Under the pieces are notes generated by a model. The model saw nothing but the letters and a program-made list of their open reading frames with translations, did not search any database and was not told the DNA's origin. 5,927 nucleotides of DNA from positions 1 to 5,927 of the forward strand of contig JBBKWU010000018.1 of NCBI GenBank assembly GCA_037969035.1. The letters run 5' to 3'. The position numbers and the translations under genes are program-made. The DNA comes from JBBKWU01 sp037969035. Its GTDB lineage: Bacteria; Pseudomonadota; Alphaproteobacteria; Micavibrionales; Micavibrionaceae. Each line of letters begins with the position of its first letter. The stretch's first letter is position 1. Shown here piece after piece: positions 1 to 5,927 of the stretch.

Positions 1-16
1 CAGCACCAATGGCCAA

Positions 17-62
17 CATAAAGGAAGGGGCTTTCGCCTACGCTCCAGCCCCTTCCTTTATG
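17..62. terminator. 16-bp perfect hairpin, probable intrinsic (possibly bidirectional) terminator
   Basis: Arms 17-32 and 47-62 are exact inverted repeats (CATAAAGGAAGGGGCT against its complement) with a 14-base loop at 33-46. The stem has a G/C-rich core with A-rich and T-rich flanks (AAAGG...CCTTT), as in intrinsic terminators that can work in both directions. No long T-run follows on either strand, so the T-rich part is inside the stem. It could end an unseen gene entering from the left on the plus strand, and could also stop the minus-strand EAL-HAD transcript, whose last stop codon lies about 240 bases away. Confidence 0.7.
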
Positions 63-117
63 CCACTACACCCGCAAAAGATTCACTTTAAAGGTGGACT
101 CAATAATGGGGGTTGAC

Positions 118-153
118 CACAGTATGGCTACATATTCACTATCGGATACTGTG
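118..153. repeat. 8-bp inverted repeat CACAGTAT...ATACTGTG
   Basis: The arms 118-125 and 146-153 match exactly and are separated by 20 bases. It lies outside the called genes. It could be a weak RNA hairpin or a protein-binding site. The first arm overlaps the 10-mer TTGACCACAG, which occurs again at 2696-2705. Chance is possible at this length. Confidence 0.3.
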
Positions 154-228
154 ACGTGCTCGAGGCATGTGTTGGCAGAAGATTGTTTGAAAAAATCGGA
201 AAATTCGAAAGGCATATTGTTTGTCGTC

Positions 229-260
229 CCTGTCTTTTATTTATTTAATTATGAGACAGG
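229..260. repeat. 7-bp inverted repeat CCTGTCT...AGACAGG with A/T-rich loop
   Basis: The arms 229-235 and 254-260 are exact complements around an 18-base, strongly A/T-rich loop. It lies about 40 bases beyond the HAD stop codon on the minus strand. The arms are short and no T-run follows on the minus strand, so it is a poor terminator by itself. It may be an RNA-stabilising hairpin or chance. Confidence 0.25.
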
Positions 261-299
261 CTACTACAGCGTTCGTTGTTACGTCAATTTAATTCAGCG

Positions 300-1184
300 T
301 TAAAATTGAAGGCCTTCCAGCACCATGTCGGGTTTATGGGCGGAACGTGCGAGGTATTTGGTTAGGATATCTTGGGATAATGTATCGCCGAATTCTGCGC
401 GGAATTCTTCTTTGTGGATGCCGACAAGGTTAAAGACGCTGTCGATTTCAAAGCCGTTTGCACCTTGGATATCGGTGTGTAAGGAATCGCCAATGGCCAA
501 GATACGGGATTTGTCAGGGCTTCCTAAGGCTTTCCATGCCGCGTCATATATGGGGGCGTGGGGTTTGCCGTGGTACAGAACTTTGCCGCCCATTTCGTCT
601 TCGTAGATCGCGGCGAAGGTTCCCGGGCAGAGCTTGAGCGTTTCACCAACTTGCACGACTTTGTCAGGGTTCGGACAGATCATATCAAGCCCCAAATCAG
701 CCGCCACGCGCATTTGTGTTGAGAGCTTGCCATCCGCATCAGGATTATTGCCGTAAATGGCGTTAATCATGAAATCGGCGCCTTCGGGTGTGGTTTGAAA
801 AAACATATCAAGGCCACCCACCAGCGATTCTTCGTGAAACTGCCCTGCGTACCAGCATTTTTGCCCTCGGCGTGTTTCAAGGTCTCGGCGTGCGGAATCG
901 CCCGCTGTGACGATGTGATCATAATGTGCGGATGTAACCCCCATATAGCTCAGATCATCAGAAATGGTGTCGCCTGTGCTTGGCGTGTTAGAAAGCAGCA
1001 AGATTTGCTTGCTGCGTGCTTTGAGTGTTTCGAGGCAATCAATGACATGGGGGAAGGGCTGTATCCCGTTATGCAGAACGCCCCATATATCGAGAATGAA
1101 ATGATCATATTGTTCGATGATATCTTCGAGGCCGCGCAGGATTTTAACGGGGCTCGGTATTGTGCTGTTTTGCAGCGCGGTCAT
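300..1184 (-). CDS. HAD superfamily class IIA hydrolase (TIGR01459-like)
   Basis: A 294-residue cytoplasmic protein of the HAD class IIA (NagD-like) type, predicted to be a phosphohydrolase of unknown substrate. Visible motifs: motif I D32-I-W-G-V-L-H-N-G with the nucleophile D32, motif II L-L-L-S65-N-T-P, the motif III lysine K207 in H-G-K-P-H-A-P-I-Y-D, and motif IV I-G-D233-S-L-H-T-D238. The class IIA cap lies between motifs II and III. The second Asp of the usual DxD motif is Trp here; as far as I recall this is normal for this subfamily, which is common in alphaproteobacteria, but it makes ordinary phosphatase activity uncertain. The ATG overlaps the stop of the upstream EAL gene (ATGA) and has no clear ribosome site of its own, so translation is probably coupled. 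Family assignment is confident; function is not. Confidence 0.93.
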   Translation of the reverse strand: MTALQNSTIPSPVKILRGLEDIIEQYDHFILDIWGVLHNGIQPFPHVIDCLETLKARSKQILLLSNTPSTGDTISDDLSYMGVTSAHYDHIVTAGDSARRDLETRRGQKCWYAGQFHEESLVGGLDMFFQTTPEGADFMINAIYGNNPDADGKLSTQMRVAADLGLDMICPNPDKVVQVGETLKLCPGTFAAIYEDEMGGKVLYHGKPHAPIYDAAWKALGSPDKSRILAIGDSLHTDIQGANGFEIDSVFNLVGIHKEEFRAEFGDTLSQDILTKYLARSAHKPDMVLEGLQF

Positions 1185-2608
1185 GCGACGTTCTTGCGTT
1201 TGTTATCCTGTAGGCTGATATCAGGTTTGCCAAACAAAAATCCTTGGCCGTAATCCACGGTGAAATCGAGAAGTTCACGGACGCTGGCTTCGGATTCGAT
1301 TTTCTCGATAATCATATCAATCCCTGCCGCATCGAGCTGCTTTTTAAGGCGTAAAATTCGGGAGAAGCCTTCTTTGGTTGAGCCTTCTTTGAGCAGCCAA
1401 TCGGCATCGAGTTTGATAAAGCGCATTTGAAGTTTGCGCAGGACATTGATGTCGATGCGGCGGTCTGTGACGCGATCCATCGAGAAACGGCAGCCGAGTT
1501 GTGAAAGACCTTCGATGATCGGCATCATGGTTTGTGCCATGTTATTGACGTCGTCTTGCGGCAATTCAAAAATGATTTTCCCTGCGGTTTTGCGGTTCTG
1601 GGCAAGGAACGTCAGAAGATCATTCATGAAGCTCTTGTCGTTTAAGGTCTGGGTGGTGATGTTGAGGATGTACGGAATATCACTCTTTGTTTCTTTTTCC
1701 GTTCGCAGCATTTGCAAGCAGCGCAGCAGCAAAAGATTGTCAATGGCAGGCACAGCGTTTTCTTTGTGCGCAAGCTCCATATAACGCCCCGCAGGTAAAT
1801 AAGCCCCCGGTGCGACTTTGATACGCGCATAAATCTCGATCATCCGCACTTTGCGTTGGGGCAGGGTAACAACGGGTTGCTCGAACACATCGATATAGTC
1901 GCTGCGGATGGCGTTACGGATTGAGCTTAGAACATCTGCATCGCTGAGCGTGTCTGGATTGAAGCTATCGTCGTGCTGCCCTTCATAGGCGGGAATGGCT
2001 TTTTTGGATGGTGGTGGCGCGATTTCAAGTTCCATCACGTTGTTGTCATGGCGTGAATCTATGGATGAGCGTGGTTCACCACCAAGATGGCCGAGCTGCT
2101 TTGCGATGGTTTCAATCATGCGCGCTTCGGTGGAATTACTGCTGAAGGCTTCTTTTTTGCCTTGCTTGTGTACGATGGTGGCGGTTTCGCTGAGGCCTTC
2201 TTTGAGGATGGCGATATCGTTACGGTTGCGCGCAACTTCACGCACGACGCGGTCATGATACTCGGACAGCTTTTTCATTTCTTGGGTGACGACGGTTTCC
2301 CACAGGCGGCGGCTGATGAGATCATAAAAGACCAAGCCGCATAGGGTGACAAGTGCCGCTGCAATCGCCATGAACTCAGGCGAGGCATTGTAACCAATCG
2401 CAAGAATAGTGCCGCAGGAGATAATCACCATCGACACCGATAAAATACGCATTTTGGTTTTGTGGTTCATGGTCTTGATGGACGACAGCAAAGCACCGCC
2501 ACGGCTCTGCGCAGCACCTTCTTGAAAGAACGATGACGGGCGGCGTTTTGAGCGCATGGAAAATAAAGCTGTGATCGCTTTTCCCGTTTTGTGAAAAAGT
2601 GCCGACAA
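1181..2608 (-). CDS. Membrane-anchored degenerate EAL-domain protein (TipF-like)
   Basis: A 475-residue protein. A basic N-terminus (about 1-53) is followed by two predicted membrane segments (about 55-73 and 78-96), a charged probably coiled-coil stretch (about 104-150), a polar linker and a C-terminal EAL domain (about 236-462). EAL positions kept: E258 and R262 (E-I-Y-A-R in place of E-A-L-x-R), N316, E348, K399, E435 and Q455 in G-Q-G-F-L-F. The loop normally reading DDFGTG is M-D378-R-V-T-D, losing the second metal-binding Asp, so phosphodiesterase activity is doubtful and cyclic-di-GMP binding or scaffolding is more likely. The order two TM, coiled coil, EAL matches Caulobacter TipF, a cyclic-di-GMP receptor for flagellar assembly; equivalence is inferred from architecture only. 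The start is TTG with AAGAAAG 8 bases upstream; later in-frame ATGs at residues 18 and 47 lack a visible ribosome site, and the latter still keeps both membrane segments. The gene is first of a pair with the HAD gene. Confidence 0.9.
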   Translation of the reverse strand: MSALFHKTGKAITALFSMRSKRRPSSFFQEGAAQSRGGALLSSIKTMNHKTKMRILSVSMVIISCGTILAIGYNASPEFMAIAAALVTLCGLVFYDLISRRLWETVVTQEMKKLSEYHDRVVREVARNRNDIAILKEGLSETATIVHKQGKKEAFSSNSTEARMIETIAKQLGHLGGEPRSSIDSRHDNNVMELEIAPPPSKKAIPAYEGQHDDSFNPDTLSDADVLSSIRNAIRSDYIDVFEQPVVTLPQRKVRMIEIYARIKVAPGAYLPAGRYMELAHKENAVPAIDNLLLLRCLQMLRTEKETKSDIPYILNITTQTLNDKSFMNDLLTFLAQNRKTAGKIIFELPQDDVNNMAQTMMPIIEGLSQLGCRFSMDRVTDRRIDINVLRKLQMRFIKLDADWLLKEGSTKEGFSRILRLKKQLDAAGIDMIIEKIESEASVRELLDFTVDYGQGFLFGKPDISLQDNKRKNVA

Positions 2609-2633
2609 AATAGTTACTTTCTTCGATTCAATG

Positions 2634-2664
2634 TATATATTTTGTGTAGCACAAGCATTTTCAA
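2634..2664 (-). promoter_or_regulatory. Candidate promoter of the EAL-HAD pair
   Basis: Read on the minus strand, TTGAAA (2664-2659) is followed 17 to 19 bases later by an A/T run that can be read as AATATA (17-base spacing) or TATATA (19-base spacing, 2639-2634). It sits 25 to 30 bases before the TTG start at 2608, a suitable place. The -35 matches the sigma-70 consensus in five of six bases; the -10 is ambiguous. Confidence 0.4.
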
Positions 2665-2760
2665 GATGCCACTATGGTTTACAAAAACTGTCGATTTGAC
2701 CACAGATCCTTTGTGGGCAAGAGATTTTTAATAAAATTACGATATGATGAAATGGAAGTT

Positions 2761-2765
2761 GGGAG
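2761..2765 (+). promoter_or_regulatory. Shine-Dalgarno site fixing the start of the exported-protein gene
   Basis: GGGAG lies 9 bases before the ATG at 2775. It is the clearest ribosome-binding sequence in the window, and together with the signal peptide that begins exactly at this ATG it settles the start. Confidence 0.7.
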
Positions 2766-2774
2766 TTCAGGTTA

Positions 2775-3884
2775 ATGTCTTTTAAAATTAAACGCATTAT
2801 GGTTGGTATGGTTGCCCTTACGGCGCTTTGGGTCGCATCAAACGCCGTTTTAGCACAGTCATTGGGGGATTTTACACCACGCTGGGCAAAGGCTATCGAG
2901 AGCTATAACGGTTACTACGAACTATCTAACGAGGAGTTATCAACGGTTTATAAAGATTTGGAACGCTTTAACGCTCTGTACGACCAGCAGGGTGAAGATG
3001 TTTTTGATATTGCGTTTTATCCTGATTTGCGTGGAAAACGTTTTTATGAAATCACACCTTATTCGGATAGCTATGGTCGTCCGATTGATGAAAAAGATAC
3101 AGTCAAGAAAACGATTACGGAGCTGCGTTATGTTTTGAATGGCAATTCTTTGATTAAACTTGCCGATGATAGCCCTATTAATGTGGTTTTGAATTTGATG
3201 CCAAAGCAGGACACAAATATTGTTTTTGCGCGGACGTCTGACACACCATTTTTCAAAAAGAAATCAAATATCTGCCTAATTTCTTATAATGCGAGACTTG
3301 ATAGCAATTGGGATGGAAGAAAAGAGTTTTTTGACGAAGCAAAGCCATATGCCAGTAAAGTTAAATTCTATGATGAAGTGCCGGACGTAGAATGGCGCAA
3401 TTTTATTCACCATGTTCGTGCGGCAATGTGCGTTCATCCTGAAGTGGCATCATGGATTATCGAGCCACCAGGGCTTGTTTTGGATCTTGATCTGATGACG
3501 CGTAAGAATAAGGCATTTTCATTTGTGTTGGCCTATGCGGCACTTGCTTCGGCGCGTGATGGTTATACGACGATTTTGCCTAAATTAACGGAAATGTTTA
3601 AACTCTTGGAGGAGTCAGGCACACCTGTGTTTAAGATGAAGCTTCTGGTCGCAGATTTAAGCCCCAAAAGCGGAAAAATGAAGACGGAGTCTAATATTGC
3701 CTATCCTTTTACACCTTATACCATCATCGAAAAAGCGGGTGAGCTTGATTATATGTCTTATGCTACCATGCAAGAGCTATCGGATGCTGTGTTTGGGATT
3801 GCTGTGGCAGCCGAGTTTGATTCGTATGAGATTAACAACAAATGGCTAACAGAAGAGTTTCTTAGCTACCGCATGGGATTTTAG
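2775..3884 (+). CDS. Exported protein of unknown function with Sec signal peptide
   Basis: A 369-residue protein that I do not recognise. The N-terminus is a classic Sec signal peptide: basic K4-I-K-R7, a hydrophobic core (about 8-22) and a likely cleavage after A27 (A-V-L-A, then Q-S). No lipobox Cys and no later membrane segment is evident, so the mature protein of about 342 residues should be periplasmic or secreted. The mature part is rich in aromatic and charged residues (for example Y-N-G-Y-Y-E-L near the start), has few cysteines and ends R-M-G-F. No zinc-protease, nucleophile-elbow, peptidoglycan-binding or repeat motif was found. The gene stands alone on the plus strand, divergent from the EAL gene and convergent with pyrD. 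Parts are much richer in A/T than its neighbours (19 G/C in 3001-3060 against 35 in 4141-4200 within pyrD), compatible with transfer or relaxed selection. The reading frame is intact and the start is well supported. Confidence 0.85.
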   Translation: MSFKIKRIMVGMVALTALWVASNAVLAQSLGDFTPRWAKAIESYNGYYELSNEELSTVYKDLERFNALYDQQGEDVFDIAFYPDLRGKRFYEITPYSDSYGRPIDEKDTVKKTITELRYVLNGNSLIKLADDSPINVVLNLMPKQDTNIVFARTSDTPFFKKKSNICLISYNARLDSNWDGRKEFFDEAKPYASKVKFYDEVPDVEWRNFIHHVRAAMCVHPEVASWIIEPPGLVLDLDLMTRKNKAFSFVLAYAALASARDGYTTILPKLTEMFKLLEESGTPVFKMKLLVADLSPKSGKMKTESNIAYPFTPYTIIEKAGELDYMSYATMQELSDAVFGIAVAAEFDSYEINNKWLTEEFLSYRMGF

Positions 3885-3891
3885 GGTTAGT

Positions 3892-4977
3892 TCACGATTT
3901 CGTGTGATGATCGCTGCCGATGGCATCGCTTAGGTTCGCAAAACCATCTCTCTCTAAATATGAAACTAGATCATTGTTGATATCGTTCACAAGGGCGGGG
4001 CCTTTGTAGATGAGGGCTGTGTAGAATTGGACAAGGCTCGCGCCCGCCTTTATTTTCTCGTAAGCATCCGCACCCGAAGAAATACCGCCAAGCCCGATAA
4101 TCGGGATTTTCCCTTTGGTTAGTTTGTAGAAATTACGGATAACGGCCGTAGATTTATCCTTCACGAGCGTTCCGCTAAGCCCGCCTTGCTGCGCGGCAAA
4201 TTCAGGCGGCAGGGCATCAGGGCGATCAAGTGTTGTATTGGTCAGGATCAACCCGTCAATGCCAGAGTCCATAGCGGCACCAGCAAGTTCGCCTTGCTGT
4301 TTCTCATCTAGATCGGGGGCGAGCTTTAGCAGCAAAGGTGGTGGGTTGTGCGTGCCACATGACTTATTACGCTCCTCCATAATCTGCCCGAGTAAATCCA
4401 TGAGCGGTTCACGTTTTTGTAAATCGCGTAGCCCCGGTGTATTGGGCGAGGAGATGTTGATCGTCAAGTAATCCGCCATCGCGCCAAGCTGCCGCACCAA
4501 TAAAACATAGTCTTTGGCGGGCACTGTCTGGCTTTTGTTCATGCCGATATTAATGCCCAAAACGCCGTTCGGGCGCGGTTTTTTATCCAGAAATTTTTCG
4601 ATATTGTCTTTAAAGTTATTCAGCCCGCCATTGGGAAATCCCATGCGGTTGATGACTGAGCCGCTTTGGATGTCACGAAACACGCGCGGCGTTGGATTAC
4701 CAATTTGTGGTTTGGGTGTGACTGTTCCTGCCTCAACAAAGCCAAACCCCATTTGAAAGAGCGGCGCAATAACCTCGGCGTTTTTATCAAAGCCAGCCGC
4801 CAACCCAACAGGGTTTGGGAAGCTACGATTCCAAAGTGTTGTGCGCAGGCGCGGATCATCGATCGGTTTTATTTTCGGGCCAAAGCCGCACTTTAAAGCT
4901 TTAAGCGTTAAATTATGCGCTTTTTCCGCGTCCATGCGGAATAAAATCGAACGAGCAATGTGATAAGGAACAGGCAT
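3892..4977 (-). CDS. pyrD: Dihydroorotate dehydrogenase (quinone), class 2
   Basis: A 361-residue FMN enzyme that oxidises dihydroorotate to orotate in UMP synthesis and passes electrons to membrane quinone. The N-terminal helical extension (about 1-35, with A-E-K-A-H-N) that attaches class 2 enzymes to the inner membrane is present. Visible motifs: L-A-A-G-F-D-K65-N, E-A-G-T-V-T-P, N110-R-M-G-F-P-N, G-I-N-I-G-M-N147-K, N174-I-S-S177-P-N179-T-P-G-L-R with the class 2 catalytic base Ser177 (Escherichia coli Ser175), K218 in L-K-L-A-P-D, T-N-T-T, Q-G-G-L-S-G and G-L-G-G-I-S-S-G for the FMN phosphate. It is a little longer than the E. coli enzyme (336), mainly at the C-terminal end. An in-frame TAA lies only a few codons upstream, so the ATG is the first possible start, though no good Shine-Dalgarno is seen. 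It follows the small hypothetical gene by 44 bases and is probably cotranscribed with it. Confidence 0.97.
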   Translation of the reverse strand: MPVPYHIARSILFRMDAEKAHNLTLKALKCGFGPKIKPIDDPRLRTTLWNRSFPNPVGLAAGFDKNAEVIAPLFQMGFGFVEAGTVTPKPQIGNPTPRVFRDIQSGSVINRMGFPNGGLNNFKDNIEKFLDKKPRPNGVLGINIGMNKSQTVPAKDYVLLVRQLGAMADYLTINISSPNTPGLRDLQKREPLMDLLGQIMEERNKSCGTHNPPPLLLKLAPDLDEKQQGELAGAAMDSGIDGLILTNTTLDRPDALPPEFAAQQGGLSGTLVKDKSTAVIRNFYKLTKGKIPIIGLGGISSGADAYEKIKAGASLVQFYTALIYKGPALVNDINNDLVSYLERDGFANLSDAIGSDHHTKS

Positions 4978-5021
4978 AAAAGATGTTTAATGGGGCGCGT
5001 CTATAAATGCAAACAGAAGAA

Positions 5022-5423
5022 TTAAAAATCGAGCTTTTTTATAAAATCAGCAAAACTTTTACGGGCAGTACTGAGACCGATACCCACTTGTTTGCCAGCA
5101 TTTGTGAGGCCGTCTTCGATGTCTGAGCGTGCGTTGTCGGTGTTTGCTTTTTCTTGCGAGACGAGGCTGTAATGATTGGCGTGCGCTTGAATGACGCCCT
5201 CTGGTTGCTCTGCCTCACGCAGCATCGTTTCGAATTCGGCGCGCTTTTCTGCGTCAAAATGCCCCATGTTGCGGAGGATTTTAAAATCGGCAAGGCGGTT
5301 GACAATGGTTGCGCGGTGCTCATCCGAAATGGTGCTGAAATCAAATTTTGGTAAGTTGACAGACGCCATTGCTGCTTCGTTTATAGCAGCGCGGAGTAGG
5401 TTTTTTATTGGGTTATTGGCCAT
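5022..5423 (-). CDS. Small hypothetical protein, probably leaderless
   Basis: A 133-residue protein starting M-A-N-N-P-I-K, soluble in appearance, with no signal peptide or membrane segment and no family I recognise. It is largely polar and probably helical, with an Asp/Glu/Lys/Arg-rich centre (D-A-E-K-R-A-E-F-E) and a basic C-terminal stretch ending F-I-K-K-L-D-F. The frame also allows a GTG start at 5441 (six residues more), but neither start has a ribosome site. The promoter-like sequence at 5430-5458 overlaps the GTG and would place the first transcribed base at about 5423, the A of the ATG, so the ATG is preferred. It lies 45 bases after the pgsA stop and 44 bases before pyrD on the same strand. 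The intact frame and tidy fit between two conserved genes support a real gene; its role is unknown. Confidence 0.75.
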   Translation of the reverse strand: MANNPIKNLLRAAINEAAMASVNLPKFDFSTISDEHRATIVNRLADFKILRNMGHFDAEKRAEFETMLREAEQPEGVIQAHANHYSLVSQEKANTDNARSDIEDGLTNAGKQVGIGLSTARKSFADFIKKLDF

Positions 5424-5429
5424 ACTATA

Positions 5430-5458
5430 TTTGTACAACACGCATAAGTTTATGTCAA
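5430..5458 (-). promoter_or_regulatory. Sigma-70-type promoter ahead of the small gene and pyrD
   Basis: On the minus strand a perfect -35 TTGACA (5458-5453) is followed, after exactly 17 bases, by TACAAA (5435-5430), matching four of six -10 positions including the key T-A start. A start seven bases beyond the -10 is position 5423, the first base of the ATG. It occupies the gap between the pgsA stop and the small gene, so pyrD expression need not depend on pgsA. Confidence 0.55.
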
Positions 5459-5468
5459 TAAATAACGC

Positions 5469-5927
5469 TTATTTCTCGAAATGTTCCCACGCGCCACGAA
5501 GGTATAGATAGCCTGTGTAGGCGGTAATAGCGGCGGCGGCGGCGAGGCCAATATTGCCGAGAATTGCCGCCGTTAAATAAAATGGTGCCATGATTAAAAC
5601 ACCAAGCGAGACCATCTGTACGGTTGTTTTCCATTTGGCCAGATGAGAAACGGGGAGTTTAACATCTTTGGGGCCAAGAAATTCGCGCAGACCAGACACC
5701 ATAAATTCACGGGCGAGAATAATCACAACCGCCACCACCATAAAGCCGTTAATGCGATCAACCGCGACCAGCATCAACATCACAGTAGAAACAAAAATTT
5801 TGTCGGAGATCGGGTCGAGAAATTTACCCAAATCGGAAACTTGATTATATTTGCGCGCAATCCAACCATCCAAGAAATCCGTGATCGCGCCGAATATATA
5901 GATAACCAAGCATATCCACGCCGCCCA
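5469..5927 (-). CDS. pgsA: CDP-diacylglycerol-glycerol-3-phosphate 3-phosphatidyltransferase, N-terminus cut by window
   Basis: The C-terminal 152 residues of an integral inner-membrane CDP-alcohol phosphatidyltransferase; the frame stays open to the window edge, so roughly 30-45 N-terminal residues are missing. The family signature is complete: D-x-x-D-G-x2-A-R-x8-G-x3-D-x3-D, read as D-F-L-D-G-W-I-A-R, then G-K-F-L-D-P-I-S-D. The Asp residues bind the divalent metal and the CDP-alcohol. Further PgsA-like features are L-A-R-E-F-M-V-S-G-L-R-E and K-W-K-T-T-V-Q-M, and at least three hydrophobic helices follow. The enzyme makes phosphatidylglycerophosphate, the committed step towards phosphatidylglycerol and cardiolipin. 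The R-E-x-x-V-S-x-L-R-E pattern favours PgsA over phosphatidylserine or phosphatidylcholine synthases. The TTG at 5909 is internal, not the start. It is the upstream gene of the minus-strand run with the small gene and pyrD. Confidence 0.93.
   Translation of the reverse strand, partial: WAAWICLVIYIFGAITDFLDGWIARKYNQVSDLGKFLDPISDKIFVSTVMLMLVAVDRINGFMVVAVVIILAREFMVSGLREFLGPKDVKLPVSHLAKWKTTVQMVSLGVLIMAPFYLTAAILGNIGLAAAAAITAYTGYLYLRGAWEHFEK

Larger units (their letters stand above)
63..299. other. Intergenic stretch with no convincing gene
   Basis: This is the 237-base space between the hairpin and the stop codon of the HAD gene. It would be the 3' untranslated region of the minus-strand transcript if termination occurs at the hairpin. 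It contains two imperfectly understood inverted repeats (118-125/146-153 and 229-235/254-260) and an A/T-rich patch around 235-252. A plus-strand reading frame of 65 codons from ATG at 106 to 303 is open and has an AAGGTGG 8 bases before it, but its product has no recognisable motif and its end overlaps the HAD stop, so it is not called as a gene. Confidence 0.5.

Noticed and set aside
1..8. GCACCA at the extreme left, like the 3' end of a tRNA ahead of a terminator.
   Set aside because: Too few bases are visible to see any acceptor or T arm; the match is to a very short common string.
1..21. Possible end of a plus-strand gene: frame 1 reads to TAA at 19-21, just inside the hairpin.
   Set aside because: Only six codons are visible and the other plus frames are also open there, so the upstream gene cannot be identified or its frame chosen.
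795..1253. Plus-strand open frame of 152 codons over the HAD gene.
   Set aside because: It is antisense to a gene with clear HAD motifs, its product resembles nothing known, and no promoter or ribosome site is evident.
2087..2344. Plus-strand open frame antisense to the linker and coiled-coil part of the EAL gene.
   Set aside because: It is a shadow of the codon pattern of the minus-strand gene and shows no independent support.
2696..2724. TTGACC as a -35 box for the exported-protein gene.
   Set aside because: At 16 to 19 bases downstream the sequence reads around AAGAGATT, which is not a credible -10; the TATGAT at 2743-2748 is too far away.
2726..2740. TTAATAAAATTAC as a CtrA binding site (TTAA, 7 bases, TTAA).
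   Set aside because: The spacing is 5 rather than 7 and the second half reads TTAC, so it does not meet the consensus.
5022..5040. A-run/T-run pair around the end of the small gene as a terminator before pyrD.
   Set aside because: The pairing is only A-T with no G/C stem, so it would not form a stable hairpin.

Overview
The window reads as ordinary chromosome of a Gram-negative bacterium, most likely an alphaproteobacterium of moderate GC. The inference rests on three things: a class IIA HAD hydrolase with a D-I-W-G-V-L-H-N-G motif I (the TIGR01459-like type), a two-TM/coiled-coil/EAL protein resembling Caulobacter TipF, and a class 2 (quinone-linked, membrane-associated) dihydroorotate dehydrogenase. 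The species cannot be fixed from the sequence alone.

Layout. Positions 1-62 hold a 16-bp perfect terminator-like hairpin, followed by a gene-poor stretch up to 299. On the minus strand, an EAL-domain membrane protein (2608-1181) and a HAD hydrolase (1184-300) overlap by 4 bases (ATGA), so they form a translationally coupled pair. A 166-bp divergent intergenic region (2609-2774) separates them from a plus-strand gene (2775-3884) for an exported protein of unknown function, whose sampled sequence is visibly richer in A/T than its neighbours. That gene converges on pyrD with only 7 bases between the stop codons. The right part is a minus-strand run: pgsA (cut by the window edge), a small hypothetical protein, then pyrD.

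Function. pgsA (anionic phospholipid synthesis) and pyrD (pyrimidine synthesis) are housekeeping genes. The small gene between them has a strong promoter-like sequence (TTGACA, 17 bases, TACAAA) placed so that transcription should begin at its ATG, suggesting a leaderless mRNA and an independent transcription unit that includes pyrD. The EAL protein keeps most cyclic-di-GMP-binding positions but has lost the DDFG loop, so it looks like a receptor or scaffold rather than a phosphodiesterase. No mobile element, CRISPR array, tRNA or rRNA was seen. I do not see a clear new multi-gene system. The most novel items are the unknown exported protein, the unknown small protein with its leaderless-type promoter, and the coupling of a receptor-like EAL protein to a HAD phosphatase.
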